Positions 1 to 8,430 of a stretch of DNA of 64,000 nt are shown piece after piece. This DNA is from Sellimonas sp963559135 (GTDB taxonomy: Bacteria > Bacillota > Clostridia > Lachnospirales > Lachnospiraceae): assembly GCA_963559135.1 (NCBI GenBank), contig CAUWJP010000006.1, forward strand, positions 1 to 64,000. The letters are read 5' to 3'. Under the pieces are notes generated by a model. That model was not told the DNA's origin. It made no database searches and worked only from the letters and a program-made list of their open reading frames with translations. Position numbers and translations under genes: made by a program. Positions within the stretch are counted from its first letter, which is position 1. Every line of letters starts with the position of its first letter.

Positions 1-51
1 TATGGACTGACTGCCAAATTTCAAATTTCTATTAAAGCGTTTTGCTCATCT

Positions 52-849
52 CTATAATATAACTGTTTTTGTTAATATTCCTAATTCTATATCAGAAACA
101 TTTTGTAACGTAGAAACAGCAAACATAAGTACTTCACTTAAATTTAAAATAACTAAAACTAATATAGCTGTTGCAACTAAAACTATAATGTCATAATTCT
201 TTTTAGAATTATTCTTCTGAAGCATAAACATAATTTCAAAAGCAACAAAAAAGAGAAATACAAGCCAAAATCCCCTAACAGCATTAATTCCAACTCTAAA
301 TAAATAATATAGATTTAATAAATATCCTATTTTAATAAAAATATTGCTTTGTTCTCTATAATGAAAGAAATGAATTAATGACGCTAAAATGCAAGGCACC
401 ATTGCGTATACATTATACATATCCGCCTGTGATATTCCATAATTTTGTATTGTTAAGATATTTTCCAAACCCAATATTAAAGGGAATGATAGATAAATTA
501 AATATCGTAAAACTTCTTGTATATTAATTTCATGAAAAACCAATAATGCTGGTATTATTATATAAAATCCAAACTGAATAAAAGAATAATCGATTATATC
601 GAAATTTCTTATGCTTAGTACGAATATAAATGCAAGCATGAGTATGATTATCAATATATTTCTATTTAGATATATTTTTCTTTCTAAAAAAATTGCCAAA
701 ATTATAAAAAGACAAATAATAGCAGCAATAATTACTAAAAAATTTGATCTACTAACTCCAAGAGCTAAATCAAACATTATCATATAAATTGGTGTCATTA
801 AAAAAACAGCCCAAACATAATTATATAGTTTTTGTGATATTTTTTTCAA
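52..849 (-). CDS. Short Wzy/O-antigen-ligase-like polytopic membrane protein
   Basis: This 265-residue protein is almost entirely hydrophobic, with about eight predicted membrane segments from residue 15 to the C-terminus and short basic loops (for example KKNNSKKNYD near 215). It has the look of the first two thirds of a polysaccharide polymerase (Wzy) or O-antigen ligase. Its position at the end of a glycosyltransferase run supports that role, which would be joining repeat units on the outer face of the membrane. Family members are usually about 400 residues, so it appears short. After the TAG stop both other frames also close within 50 bases, so a single frameshift inside the window does not restore a long protein. 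Polymerase is an inference from topology and context; a flippase fragment is possible. Confidence 0.45.
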   Translation of the reverse strand: MKKISQKLYNYVWAVFLMTPIYMIMFDLALGVSRSNFLVIIAAIICLFIILAIFLERKIYLNRNILIIILMLAFIFVLSIRNFDIIDYSFIQFGFYIIIPALLVFHEINIQEVLRYLIYLSFPLILGLENILTIQNYGISQADMYNVYAMVPCILASLIHFFHYREQSNIFIKIGYLLNLYYLFRVGINAVRGFWLVFLFFVAFEIMFMLQKNNSKKNYDIIVLVATAILVLVILNLSEVLMFAVSTLQNVSDIELGILTKTVIL

Positions 850-865
850 AACTATACTCCCACCC

Positions 866-1834
866 TCATTGATTTTTTTTCAAATAGTCAAGTACTTCCT
901 GATCTAGTTGCTTTTTTATTGAAATGGAGTTGATAATTTTTCGAATTTCATTTAATAAAATAAAACAATTCATTGACATCAAATGATTTTTATTTATAAA
1001 AAAAATCAGTCGTTCTTTCTTACTAAATAATTTTTTATTATATTTTTCTTCTGGAGCACCTTCTGCCATCATCAACTCTTTGTAGTGTAATTTATTAAAG
1101 TCTTTTTTTTCATTCTCATTAAAGCTATGAATTTCTGGACTAAATTTTTCAAAATATAATTTTTTAGCCATGTGTAATTTCTTATAACTAGGGAAATTAT
1201 TAGTTGCATTTTTGGATTTTATTAATAATATTTTATCTATATATGTTGATGAAAATTTTCTATAAAATCTTATCATATATTCCAAATCTTGATGCCTTAT
1301 AAATGATTCATCAAAGAGTCCAACTTCGTTTAAGGCTTTTCTAGTTATAAAAATGTTGCTACCGGTTCCGAAAAACATGCTTTTTAGCATTAGCTCTTTA
1401 TAACAATTTCCTTCTTCTCTTACCCTTACAATGCGTGTAGGTATCAATTTATAATCTACACATAGGACATCTGTGTAAACAGCGTCATATTTTTTATTTT
1501 GTTCAAGTTTTTCTACGCAAAGCGATATCCTCTTCGGCAACATAATGTCGTCATCATCCAAAAAACATATATATTCCCCTCTACAAGCCTTTAGACCTGT
1601 ATTTCTTGCCGCAGCTCCATTTTTATTATAATCATGTGCAATATATTTTACTTTATCGGCATATTTATTTACTATTTCTTCTGTTCTGATTTGAAAGTCA
1701 GTATTCTTTCCATTATCATCAACAATAATAATTTCTAACTCTTGATATTCTTGTTGCAAAACAGATTTGATAGCTCGTTCCAAAGATATGTCTCCTCGAT
1801 ATGTAGGTATAATAACCGACACTAATTTTTTCAT
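866..1834 (-). CDS. Family 2 glycosyltransferase (GT-A fold)
   Basis: Predicted cytoplasmic glycosyltransferase of 322 residues that would add one sugar to a lipid-linked repeat unit. The N-terminus (VSVIIPTYRGD) is the first beta strand of the nucleotide-sugar binding fold, IIIVDD near residue 37 is the next acidic motif, and CFLDDDD near residue 90 is the DXD-type metal/nucleotide site. RHQDLEYMIRF near 180 matches the acceptor-side ED motif region. The start is well placed, with AGAGGA seven bases upstream. It is about 37 bp downstream of another GT2 gene and is AT-rich like its neighbours. Donor and acceptor sugars cannot be read from the sequence. Confidence 0.85.
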   Translation of the reverse strand: MKKLVSVIIPTYRGDISLERAIKSVLQQEYQELEIIIVDDNGKNTDFQIRTEEIVNKYADKVKYIAHDYNKNGAAARNTGLKACRGEYICFLDDDDIMLPKRISLCVEKLEQNKKYDAVYTDVLCVDYKLIPTRIVRVREEGNCYKELMLKSMFFGTGSNIFITRKALNEVGLFDESFIRHQDLEYMIRFYRKFSSTYIDKILLIKSKNATNNFPSYKKLHMAKKLYFEKFSPEIHSFNENEKKDFNKLHYKELMMAEGAPEEKYNKKLFSKKERLIFFINKNHLMSMNCFILLNEIRKIINSISIKKQLDQEVLDYLKKNQ

Positions 1835-1871
1835 GATTTTTTCCTCTTTCTAATTGCCATCTATAATTCCA

Positions 1872-2885
1872 TTATCTAATTTTATATACATAATAGTTTA
1901 AAAGTTTTGATGTTAAACTGTAGCCTAATATATTTAAAACGATCTTAATTAATTTAATTTTTTTTGTATTGCTATAACCCATTACCCATCTATATTGTTT
2001 TAAAAAGCGTTTTGCATTTATTCTCTCTTTACCCTTCATTTTACACAACATTAACAGTAGCTGAACAAATTCATATGCTACAAAGCTTAAAGAGTATTTG
2101 CAACATTCGTCTATTGGACTTCTGTTAATACAAACTTTTTTTACACTTTCTTCAATAAACAGTGTTAAATCCCAAAATGATTTTTCTGAAAATGTATTGG
2201 TAATAGAGCCTTCTCTTTGCTGACGATATTCATAATATGGAATCTCTAAAACGTCAAACTCTTCTGCATTTAATATACAGTCAAAAGTAAATCCCAAATC
2301 TTCTGCTTGTCGATTATCTATAGGGAAACGTAATTCATATTTATCTATAAAACTTTTTTTATACAGCTTAAAACATGCGCTACCTGGATATTTAGGCCTA
2401 GCACTTAAATAATGTACAACTTCGTTTTTAGGCTTTCCTAAAATGTACCTTCTTTCTATATTTTCTCCTAAATCTTCTTCTCTTCCATTCGGGAAAAATT
2501 TTTTAGTTTTCATGAAACAAATATCTACGTTTGTATTATTAATCCACTGAATAATTTGAGGGATACAATTTTCATCAATTCTATCGTCTGAATCAATAAA
2601 TCCAATATAATCTCCTTTTGCTATCGTCAACCCTGCATTTCTTGCAGATGCTAGTCCACCATTTTTTTTATGTATAACCTCTATATTAGAATATTGATCA
2701 CACAAACAATCACATATTTTTCCCGACTTATCTGTCGATCCATCATCTACTAGTATGATTTCTATATTCTTTTTGTATTTATCATAATTTTTCTGTTCAA
2801 TAATACTATAAACACATTCTTGTAAATATCTTTCCACATTATATACTGGCACAATAAAGCTAATTTTAACATTTGTGTTTTCCAT
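1872..2885 (-). CDS. Family 2 glycosyltransferase (GT-A fold)
   Basis: A 337-residue GT2 enzyme. KISFIVPVYNVERYL at the N-terminus, IILVDDGSTDKS near residue 44 and DYIGFIDSDDRID near residue 92 are the classic UDP-sugar binding and DXD motifs. RQAEDLGFTFD near 190 contains the ED catalytic-base motif. The C-terminal third is helical and basic, typical of membrane-associated capsule glycosyltransferases. It is distinct in sequence from the GT2 gene immediately downstream, so the two probably make different linkages. The ribosome binding site is weak, with a purine stretch about 17 bases upstream, and the gene probably depends on read-through from upstream. Its substrate is unknown. Confidence 0.85.
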   Translation of the reverse strand: MENTNVKISFIVPVYNVERYLQECVYSIIEQKNYDKYKKNIEIILVDDGSTDKSGKICDCLCDQYSNIEVIHKKNGGLASARNAGLTIAKGDYIGFIDSDDRIDENCIPQIIQWINNTNVDICFMKTKKFFPNGREEDLGENIERRYILGKPKNEVVHYLSARPKYPGSACFKLYKKSFIDKYELRFPIDNRQAEDLGFTFDCILNAEEFDVLEIPYYEYRQQREGSITNTFSEKSFWDLTLFIEESVKKVCINRSPIDECCKYSLSFVAYEFVQLLLMLCKMKGKERINAKRFLKQYRWVMGYSNTKKIKLIKIVLNILGYSLTSKLLNYYVYKIR

Positions 2886-2937
2886 TTTGTAATATTATTT
2901 TCCCCTTTATTATATATTTTGATATATTAACTTGAAA

Positions 2938-4092
2938 TTATAATATTTCTTCATATATATTTCCAATTTGCTTTCTTACTATTTTTGAATCATACTTCTT
3001 TATTTTTTTCAAATTATTTATCCGAAATTTTTTTACTATATTTTTATCATTTTGAATTTTCACAATTGCACGAGCGAAATTTACATAATCATTTGGCTCA
3101 CATAAAAATCCATTCTCATTATTTTCAATTAAATCAATATTTCCACGAATATCGGATACAATGCACGGAATTCCTGTAGCCATAGCCTCCATTACAGATC
3201 GTGGTAGTCCCTCTCTTTTCGATGACATAAGAAAACAGTCTGATATTCCTAACAGGTTTTTAATATCTTTCCTAAATCCCATAAAATGAACTTTACCTTC
3301 AACCCCTAGATTCTTAGCCAACTGTCTTAGATTTTTTTCTTCAGGACCTTTTCCACAAACTACATAATGTATGTTTTCTCCTTTCAATAAGGATATTGCC
3401 CGAATAAGAGTAGTTAAATTTTTATTTTTTACTAAATCTCCTACAGATATACAAATAAAATCTTCCTCTTTGAATCCTAATTTATTTCTAATTTTTTTTC
3501 TTTCTTGGCTGGAAATACCATATTCTTGAGTATCAATTCCAACTCCATTTATTTTATATACTTTTCCATTTTTCTTAAGACGAAATTTTTTCGCAGCTTC
3601 GTAATCTTCTTGATTAATTGTTACTATTACATCTGTCCAATGAGCCATTATCCACTCGCTCATTTTAAATATTGTACGATTAATCAGTGGAGCTCCCTTA
3701 TAAAAATGAAAACCATGAACTGTATAAATAACCTTATTTACATTCCCCTTTTTTCCACATATACGTCCAATTATTCCTCCAACAGGTGTATTACAATGTA
3801 TTACATCAATATTCTCTTTTTGTATAAGCTTTATCATGTTTTTATAGGCTATATAGTTATTTTTTAGGTCTAGAATGCTTCTATAAGTATGTGAATCATA
3901 AAAATAAATTGGCAACTCACTTTCTAACTCTTCAGGGTTATCTCTATTCACCCCATAAAAAACCTTATATCCTAATTCCAGTGCTTTTTCTAAACATGGT
4001 TTACTAAAATTTGTAATCCTTACTTTTTCTCTGCTTTTTCTTTCTTCTTCCGTAGGCCTGCTACTATTAGATATAAAAATGTAACCTTTCAT
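2938..4092 (-). CDS. Family 4 glycosyltransferase (GT-B fold)
   Basis: Retaining GT-B glycosyltransferase of 384 residues. The N-terminal acceptor domain includes YTVHGFHFYKG near residue 125, a pattern common in EpsD/TuaC-like capsule enzymes. The C-terminal nucleotide-sugar domain carries ISVGDLVKNKNL near 215, VVCGKGPEE near 247 and the E-x7-E signature in SSKREGLPRSVMEAMA near 290. It would transfer a sugar from a nucleotide donor to the undecaprenyl-linked intermediate. AGGAAGAG sits just before the ATG. The gene follows a strong hairpin (4110-4136), so its expression may depend on antitermination. The DNA is AT-rich compared with the housekeeping genes of the window. Confidence 0.88.
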   Translation of the reverse strand: MKGYIFISNSSRPTEEERKSREKVRITNFSKPCLEKALELGYKVFYGVNRDNPEELESELPIYFYDSHTYRSILDLKNNYIAYKNMIKLIQKENIDVIHCNTPVGGIIGRICGKKGNVNKVIYTVHGFHFYKGAPLINRTIFKMSEWIMAHWTDVIVTINQEDYEAAKKFRLKKNGKVYKINGVGIDTQEYGISSQERKKIRNKLGFKEEDFICISVGDLVKNKNLTTLIRAISLLKGENIHYVVCGKGPEEKNLRQLAKNLGVEGKVHFMGFRKDIKNLLGISDCFLMSSKREGLPRSVMEAMATGIPCIVSDIRGNIDLIENNENGFLCEPNDYVNFARAIVKIQNDKNIVKKFRINNLKKIKKYDSKIVRKQIGNIYEEIL

Positions 4093-4105
4093 CTCTTCCT
4101 CATTT

Positions 4106-4136
4106 AAATAAAGCAGATTCTTAAAGAATCTGCTTT
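4106..4136 (-). terminator. Intra-operon intrinsic terminator-like hairpin
   Basis: A perfect inverted repeat (AAAGCAGATTCTT with its complement, 4110-4122 and 4124-4136) lies between the cyclodeaminase-like gene and the GT4 gene. On the minus strand it is followed by TTTATTT. It is a plausible Rho-independent terminator inside the polysaccharide operon and a candidate target of LoaP-mediated antitermination. Confidence 0.6.
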
Positions 4137-4145
4137 AAATTATAA

Positions 4146-5261
4146 TTATAAACAATATGCTCCATCCCATAATAATAGTTCTTGTCCAATGCCATTTTTT
4201 ATTGCATTTTGATACAATTCAAACCCCCAGCTTACATCAAAAACAGCCATACCCCCAGTAATAAAATTAATTCTTTCCTCTTCCGAAGTTCTTCCTGGGT
4301 GTTTTCCTAAAATAATATCTCCCATACTAATACATTCTTTAATATTTGGATGTTTACCTTTTTTCATCAATCTATATAATTGTCCTGCAAATAAATATTC
4401 ATATTCTTTTTCTACATCATCTGATTGCTCAGCTTCTTGAATATAGGCTTCATGCATTTTTGTATTATCAAATATATTTGTGGAATTAAGCCAATAGTCA
4501 TCATCAAAATGACAATTTCCGGACAAAATGACCGTTGCTCCTTTTTTTATCCATTCATTTTTCAGTTCAACAGGTTTGCGCCTTGAAGCAGCAATACTTA
4601 TGATGTCACCAAGTCTAACAGCATCTTCTATGTTATCTGCGATAATCGTTTTTATCCCTGTTTCATGTTCAGCCCATTCCGCAAACTCAATAGCTCTTTC
4701 TTTTGAAAGATTATATAGTACTAGTGTCTCTAGCTCTGTCATCTGGGTCTTTATCGCTTTAAAACAACTCCTATTGATAGGTCCACATCCTATAATTGTA
4801 CAAATTTTAGAATTCTTATTTGCCAACTTTAGTGCTCCAATTCCTGCAACACATCCAGTTCTCATTGAACTAATTATATTTCCAGACAAAAGGCAAATAG
4901 GCTCACAAGTATCTGGATTATTCAACATAACCATAAGGATTGATCTTGGCAACATTCTTTGCTTATTTATAATATTAGAGCCATACCATTTTTCTCCGCA
5001 TACATTAAAACGCCCTCCTAAATACGCCATCATTGCCATAAATCTTCGATCAGGACCTTTTAAAGGCATATTAGGGAATTCTGATTTCTCAGGAAAATCT
5101 ATTCTCATTCCATGTTCATTATGGCTTTTTCCTCCCATTAAGTAATCACCTTTTCCTAATAATCCGAATGCTTCCTCGATATTATTCATGCATTTTTTAT
5201 AATCTAATCCTCCGGCCTTAATAATATCTGGTTCAGATAAGTATAAAAAACTAGTTTTCAT
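4146..5261 (-). CDS. Ornithine cyclodeaminase / mu-crystallin family NAD(P)-dependent enzyme
   Basis: A 371-residue member of the OCD/mu-crystallin family, which includes ornithine and lysine cyclodeaminases, archaeal alanine dehydrogenase, ketimine reductase and SbnB. The Rossmann motif TIIGCGPIN is near residue 156, preceded by the conserved substrate-loop pattern SSMRTG near 131. DVSWGFELY near the C-terminus matches the family's closing helix. The ATG at 5261 is preferred because GGAAGAGAGG lies just upstream; an upstream ATG-less extension would overlap the ATP-grasp gene. An oxidoreductase of amino or imino acids is unexpected in a polysaccharide locus. Together with the adjacent ATP-grasp ligase it suggests synthesis or attachment of an amino-acid-derived substituent. 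That role is inferred. Confidence 0.75.
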   Translation of the reverse strand: MKTSFLYLSEPDIIKAGGLDYKKCMNNIEEAFGLLGKGDYLMGGKSHNEHGMRIDFPEKSEFPNMPLKGPDRRFMAMMAYLGGRFNVCGEKWYGSNIINKQRMLPRSILMVMLNNPDTCEPICLLSGNIISSMRTGCVAGIGALKLANKNSKICTIIGCGPINRSCFKAIKTQMTELETLVLYNLSKERAIEFAEWAEHETGIKTIIADNIEDAVRLGDIISIAASRRKPVELKNEWIKKGATVILSGNCHFDDDYWLNSTNIFDNTKMHEAYIQEAEQSDDVEKEYEYLFAGQLYRLMKKGKHPNIKECISMGDIILGKHPGRTSEEERINFITGGMAVFDVSWGFELYQNAIKNGIGQELLLWDGAYCL

Positions 5262-5278
5262 CACATTTTCCTCTCTTC

Positions 5279-6556
5279 CTATAATTTGAATGAATAACAT
5301 TGTAAATTTGCTTTATGTAATGGTTTATGAAAGTTCGCCATGTTAACACCAAACTCATTTGCAATAACAAGGTTTTCTTCCAATATATTTAAAATATCAT
5401 CATAGAGAATATTCTGATTTTTTTTGACTCGGCAAAATATACGTGTATGAACTTTTTCTCCCTCAGGAATCCATTCCCCATTCTCATAATATATTGCCGC
5501 ATCACAACAATATGGTACTTTTTCAATCAGATTATCTTTGTCATAATCAAAAAATAGTTTCTGTCCTCCTTTTACATATACACGGTAACTATAGTAAATA
5601 TATTCTGATCTAGGATTAGCCTTATAGAGGTTACTATAATCGATAGATTGATCCGCCAAATAATCAACCAACATTTGAGCTATATTAGGACCACCAAGCA
5701 TCATTGTATATCTATATGGTGCCCCACCCGCTAATCGATATAAAAATTCGCTTACTTTTAACCCCCTAGGTCCTATAAAACACTGTACAGTAATTGGTCC
5801 TTCGGTTATTCCAAATGTATGCGTAAGTTTTTGAACCAAAATTTTTATTTGGTTTAAAAATTTATCCGTATACTTTGATGGAAAAGTAACCCTGGATAAT
5901 TCAATATTATTTTCATAGTTTTTATCCAAATCATAAATGCATGTTATATATGACTTCTTGTCTTTTACCCATGCTGTAATTGAAATTTCGTCATATGGAT
6001 AATATTCTTCAACAATTATTTTATTTTTTTCATTAATTCCAAATTTGGCACAATCCCAAAATCTGCGTCTCACTTCCTCTGGATTTTGACAAATAAACAC
6101 TCCTTTACTTCCGTAACTATCAATAGGTTTTGTAACAACCGGAAACTCTAAACCTCTTAGTTCCTCATCATTATAATATTGATCTATGATGCAATAATTG
6201 ATGACAGGGTAATTTTCTTTTTTCAAAATTTTTTTCATTACTATTTTATTTGTCAATTGTTCAATAATATTTTCATTGTAAATTGTTTTTAAATTGTGTT
6301 TCTTTGACACTATATAACTCGGCATTAAATTAACATCAGAAAATGCGGATAAAAGAATGTCGATTTCTTCTCTCTCTACAATTTCATTTAATTTATTTAC
6401 ATCAGTAGTACTTACTTCATAAAACTTAGATGCTATTTTATAGCATGGCACTTCCTTTGTTTGATCACAAACAATAACTTCCATATTTTCCTTATTTATA
6501 TCTTCATACAAATCTACAAAAGAATCTATTCCACCTAAAAGCAATAATTTTTTCAT
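5279..6556 (-). CDS. ATP-grasp carboxylate-amine ligase-like protein
   Basis: A 425-residue protein with the ATP-grasp layout. It has an N-terminal Rossmann-like pre-ATP domain (KKLLLLGGIDSF), then a central lid with FPVVTKPIDSYGSKGVF near residue 138 (phosphate-binding glycine loop and the adenine-binding lysine). Acidic and asparagine-type metal ligands follow around 250-270 (ITVQCF, KVSEFLYRLAGG). Such enzymes join a carboxylate to an amine through an acyl-phosphate. The ATG at 6556 is chosen over the TTG one codon earlier because AAGGAG then has an eight-base spacing. It lies 17 bp from the cyclodeaminase-like gene, so the pair is probably translated together. The substrates are unknown; amidation of a uronic acid or peptide-like decoration of the glycan are options. 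Confidence 0.75.
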   Translation of the reverse strand: MKKLLLLGGIDSFVDLYEDINKENMEVIVCDQTKEVPCYKIASKFYEVSTTDVNKLNEIVEREEIDILLSAFSDVNLMPSYIVSKKHNLKTIYNENIIEQLTNKIVMKKILKKENYPVINYCIIDQYYNDEELRGLEFPVVTKPIDSYGSKGVFICQNPEEVRRRFWDCAKFGINEKNKIIVEEYYPYDEISITAWVKDKKSYITCIYDLDKNYENNIELSRVTFPSKYTDKFLNQIKILVQKLTHTFGITEGPITVQCFIGPRGLKVSEFLYRLAGGAPYRYTMMLGGPNIAQMLVDYLADQSIDYSNLYKANPRSEYIYYSYRVYVKGGQKLFFDYDKDNLIEKVPYCCDAAIYYENGEWIPEGEKVHTRIFCRVKKNQNILYDDILNILEENLVIANEFGVNMANFHKPLHKANLQCYSFKL

Positions 6557-6561
6557 CAATA

Positions 6562-7149
6562 TTACTCCTTATATATATTTTCTCTTTTTAATACCGTATT
6601 AATTGTTTTGAATATAATTTTAAGATCAAAACGGAAACTAACATTTCTCACATAATACAAATCTTTTTTATTCTTTTCCTTTTCTGCTATGGAATTTCTG
6701 TAAAATGCTTGTGAATACCCTGTTAACCCTGGACGAATTTGAAGCTTTTCTCTAATTTCTTCTGTCATTTTGTTTAATACTAATGGAGTGTGAGGTCTAG
6801 GCCCTATTAAGCTCATATCTCCTACTAAAATATTTATAAATTGTGGTAATTCATCAATACTAGTTTTCCTCAAAAAACGACCTATTTTTGTTACTCTAGG
6901 ATCATCTTCTGAATTATATGTTGATCCATCTTCTAAACGAATATCTGGAGCATTCATCTTCATAGTACGCAATTTATACATTTTAAAGACCCTTGCATTT
7001 TTCCCCACTCTAGATCCTAGATAGAAAATAGAACCCCGATCTTCAAGCCAAATTAAAAATCCAAAAAATATAATTACTAACGCAACAAACGGCAATACAC
7101 AAACTGAAACTAAAATATCCAAAATACGTTTTACATATTTCTTATACAT
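6562..7149 (-). CDS. Monotopic polyprenyl-phosphate sugar-1-phosphate transferase (PglC-like)
   Basis: Priming enzyme of the repeat unit, which moves a sugar-1-phosphate from a UDP-sugar to undecaprenyl phosphate at the inner membrane face. At 195 residues it is the minimal single-domain form of the bacterial sugar transferase family. It has a basic N-terminus, one re-entrant hydrophobic helix (residues 12-32), then YKLRTMK, TSIDELPQFINILVGDMSLIGPRP near 115 with the catalytic Asp-Glu dyad, and RPGLTGYSQA near 160. The start overlaps the end of the aminotransferase gene by 19 bp, indicating translational coupling. With the dehydratase and aminotransferase upstream it fits a diNAcBac-like first sugar, although the acetyltransferase step is not seen. 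Confidence 0.88.
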   Translation of the reverse strand: MYKKYVKRILDILVSVCVLPFVALVIIFFGFLIWLEDRGSIFYLGSRVGKNARVFKMYKLRTMKMNAPDIRLEDGSTYNSEDDPRVTKIGRFLRKTSIDELPQFINILVGDMSLIGPRPHTPLVLNKMTEEIREKLQIRPGLTGYSQAFYRNSIAEKEKNKKDLYYVRNVSFRFDLKIIFKTINTVLKRENIYKE

Positions 7150-8366
7150 GACTTTATATCCCTCACATATTTCTCCACCACATACTCTACATCTTCATCA
7201 CTCAGTAAAGTATGTAACGGCAATGTAATCTCATTCTCAAACTGCTTATAGGCGTTCGGATAATCTTCCATACGAAATCCCAGATTTTTATATGCAGTCA
7301 GAAGCGGCAGCGGCTTGTAATGTACATTTGTTGCAATACCGTACTCAGCCATTTTTTCAATGATCTGATTTGCTACTTCCCTGTTGATTTCCGGAATTCT
7401 TGTAAGATAAAGGTGGCCTGTTGATCTGTGATCTTCACCATAATGATCCAGTACCTGAATTCCTAATGGTTTTAACGCTCGGTCATATGTCTTAATGATT
7501 TCTTCTCTTCTCTTTAAAAGTCCTTCATAGCGATCCATCTGAGCAAGACCGATTGCTGCCATAATATCTGTCATATTGCATTTATAGGCCGGAGAAAGAA
7601 TATCGTATTCCCAGGCTCCAAGTTTTGTCTTTGCCAACGCATCCTTGGACTGTCCATGAAGAGACAGAAGCATGAACTGTTTATAGATCCATTCGTTATC
7701 AATTCCAGGTATTTCCTCCCATGTCAGTGCTCCGCCTTCCGCTGTTGTCAGATTCTTCACGGCGTGGAATGAAAAGCTTGTAAAATCTGCTATAGAACCG
7801 CACATTTTCCATTCTCCACCCAGTTTCTTTTTTGCTCCAAATGCATGAGCTGCATCTGCAACTACTGCAATTCTTCCTATTGCCTTTTGAATTTCATTCT
7901 CCGGATGAAACAATTCTTTTTTACGTTCTACAATCTCGAAGATCCGATCGTAGTCACAGATTACTCCTCCAAGATCTACCGGAACAATCACTTTTGTTTT
8001 CTCGGTAATTGCTTCTTCCAGTTTTTCATAATCCATTTCAAAGCTGTCTTTTGCTGTGTCAACAAGTACAATTTTTGCCCCAACATGTGCTATCGGACTT
8101 GCAGAAGCGGTATATGTATAAGCCGATGTAATGACTTCATCCCCCTCACCGATTCCAAGTAATCGTAGAATTGACTCTTCACATGCTGTAGCTGAATTCA
8201 GGCATACTGCTTTATTTGTGCCGCAGAATTCTGCAATTCTTCTTTCAAATTCTTTTGTTCTTGGTCCGGTAGTAATCCATCCGCTTTTCAATGCTTCTAC
8301 CACTCCCTGAATCTCTGTTTCTGAGATATCCGGTGGTGAAAATGGTACATTTCTTGTTACTGTCAT
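7131..8366 (-). CDS. DegT/DnrJ/EryC1 PLP-dependent sugar aminotransferase (PglE/PseC-like)
   Basis: Transfers an amino group, usually from glutamate, to a 4-keto (or 3-keto) UDP-sugar. The 411-residue protein has WITTGPRTKEFE near residue 30, the PLP phosphate contacts around NSATACEESIL, and VVADAAHAFGA near 165. SFHAVKNLTTAEGGAL near 195 contains the Schiff-base lysine. NVHYKPLPLL near 345 is typical of the C-terminal active-site strand. The logical substrate is the product of the 4,6-dehydratase encoded at 9219-11111. AGGAGTGAGGG precedes the ATG. Its base composition is like the chromosome; the AT-rich stretch starts right after it. An intrinsic terminator lies between loaP and this gene. 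Confidence 0.88.
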   Translation of the reverse strand: MTVTRNVPFSPPDISETEIQGVVEALKSGWITTGPRTKEFERRIAEFCGTNKAVCLNSATACEESILRLLGIGEGDEVITSAYTYTASASPIAHVGAKIVLVDTAKDSFEMDYEKLEEAITEKTKVIVPVDLGGVICDYDRIFEIVERKKELFHPENEIQKAIGRIAVVADAAHAFGAKKKLGGEWKMCGSIADFTSFSFHAVKNLTTAEGGALTWEEIPGIDNEWIYKQFMLLSLHGQSKDALAKTKLGAWEYDILSPAYKCNMTDIMAAIGLAQMDRYEGLLKRREEIIKTYDRALKPLGIQVLDHYGEDHRSTGHLYLTRIPEINREVANQIIEKMAEYGIATNVHYKPLPLLTAYKNLGFRMEDYPNAYKQFENEITLPLHTLLSDEDVEYVVEKYVRDIKSCIRNM

Positions 8367-8392
8367 CTTCCCTCACTCCTCTTTTTTCCACT

Positions 8393-8420
8393 AAAAAAAG
8401 CCCGGAAGTTATTCCAGACT
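8393..8420 (-). terminator. Intrinsic terminator between loaP and the sugar genes
   Basis: On the minus strand AGTCTGGAA and TTCCGGGCT (plus-strand 8412-8420 and 8399-8407) form a nine-pair stem with a four-base loop, followed by seven Ts (8393-8399). It starts 10 bases after the loaP stop codon, where an antiterminated operon would need a barrier. Confidence 0.8.
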
Positions 8421-8430
8421 ATTTTTCCTT

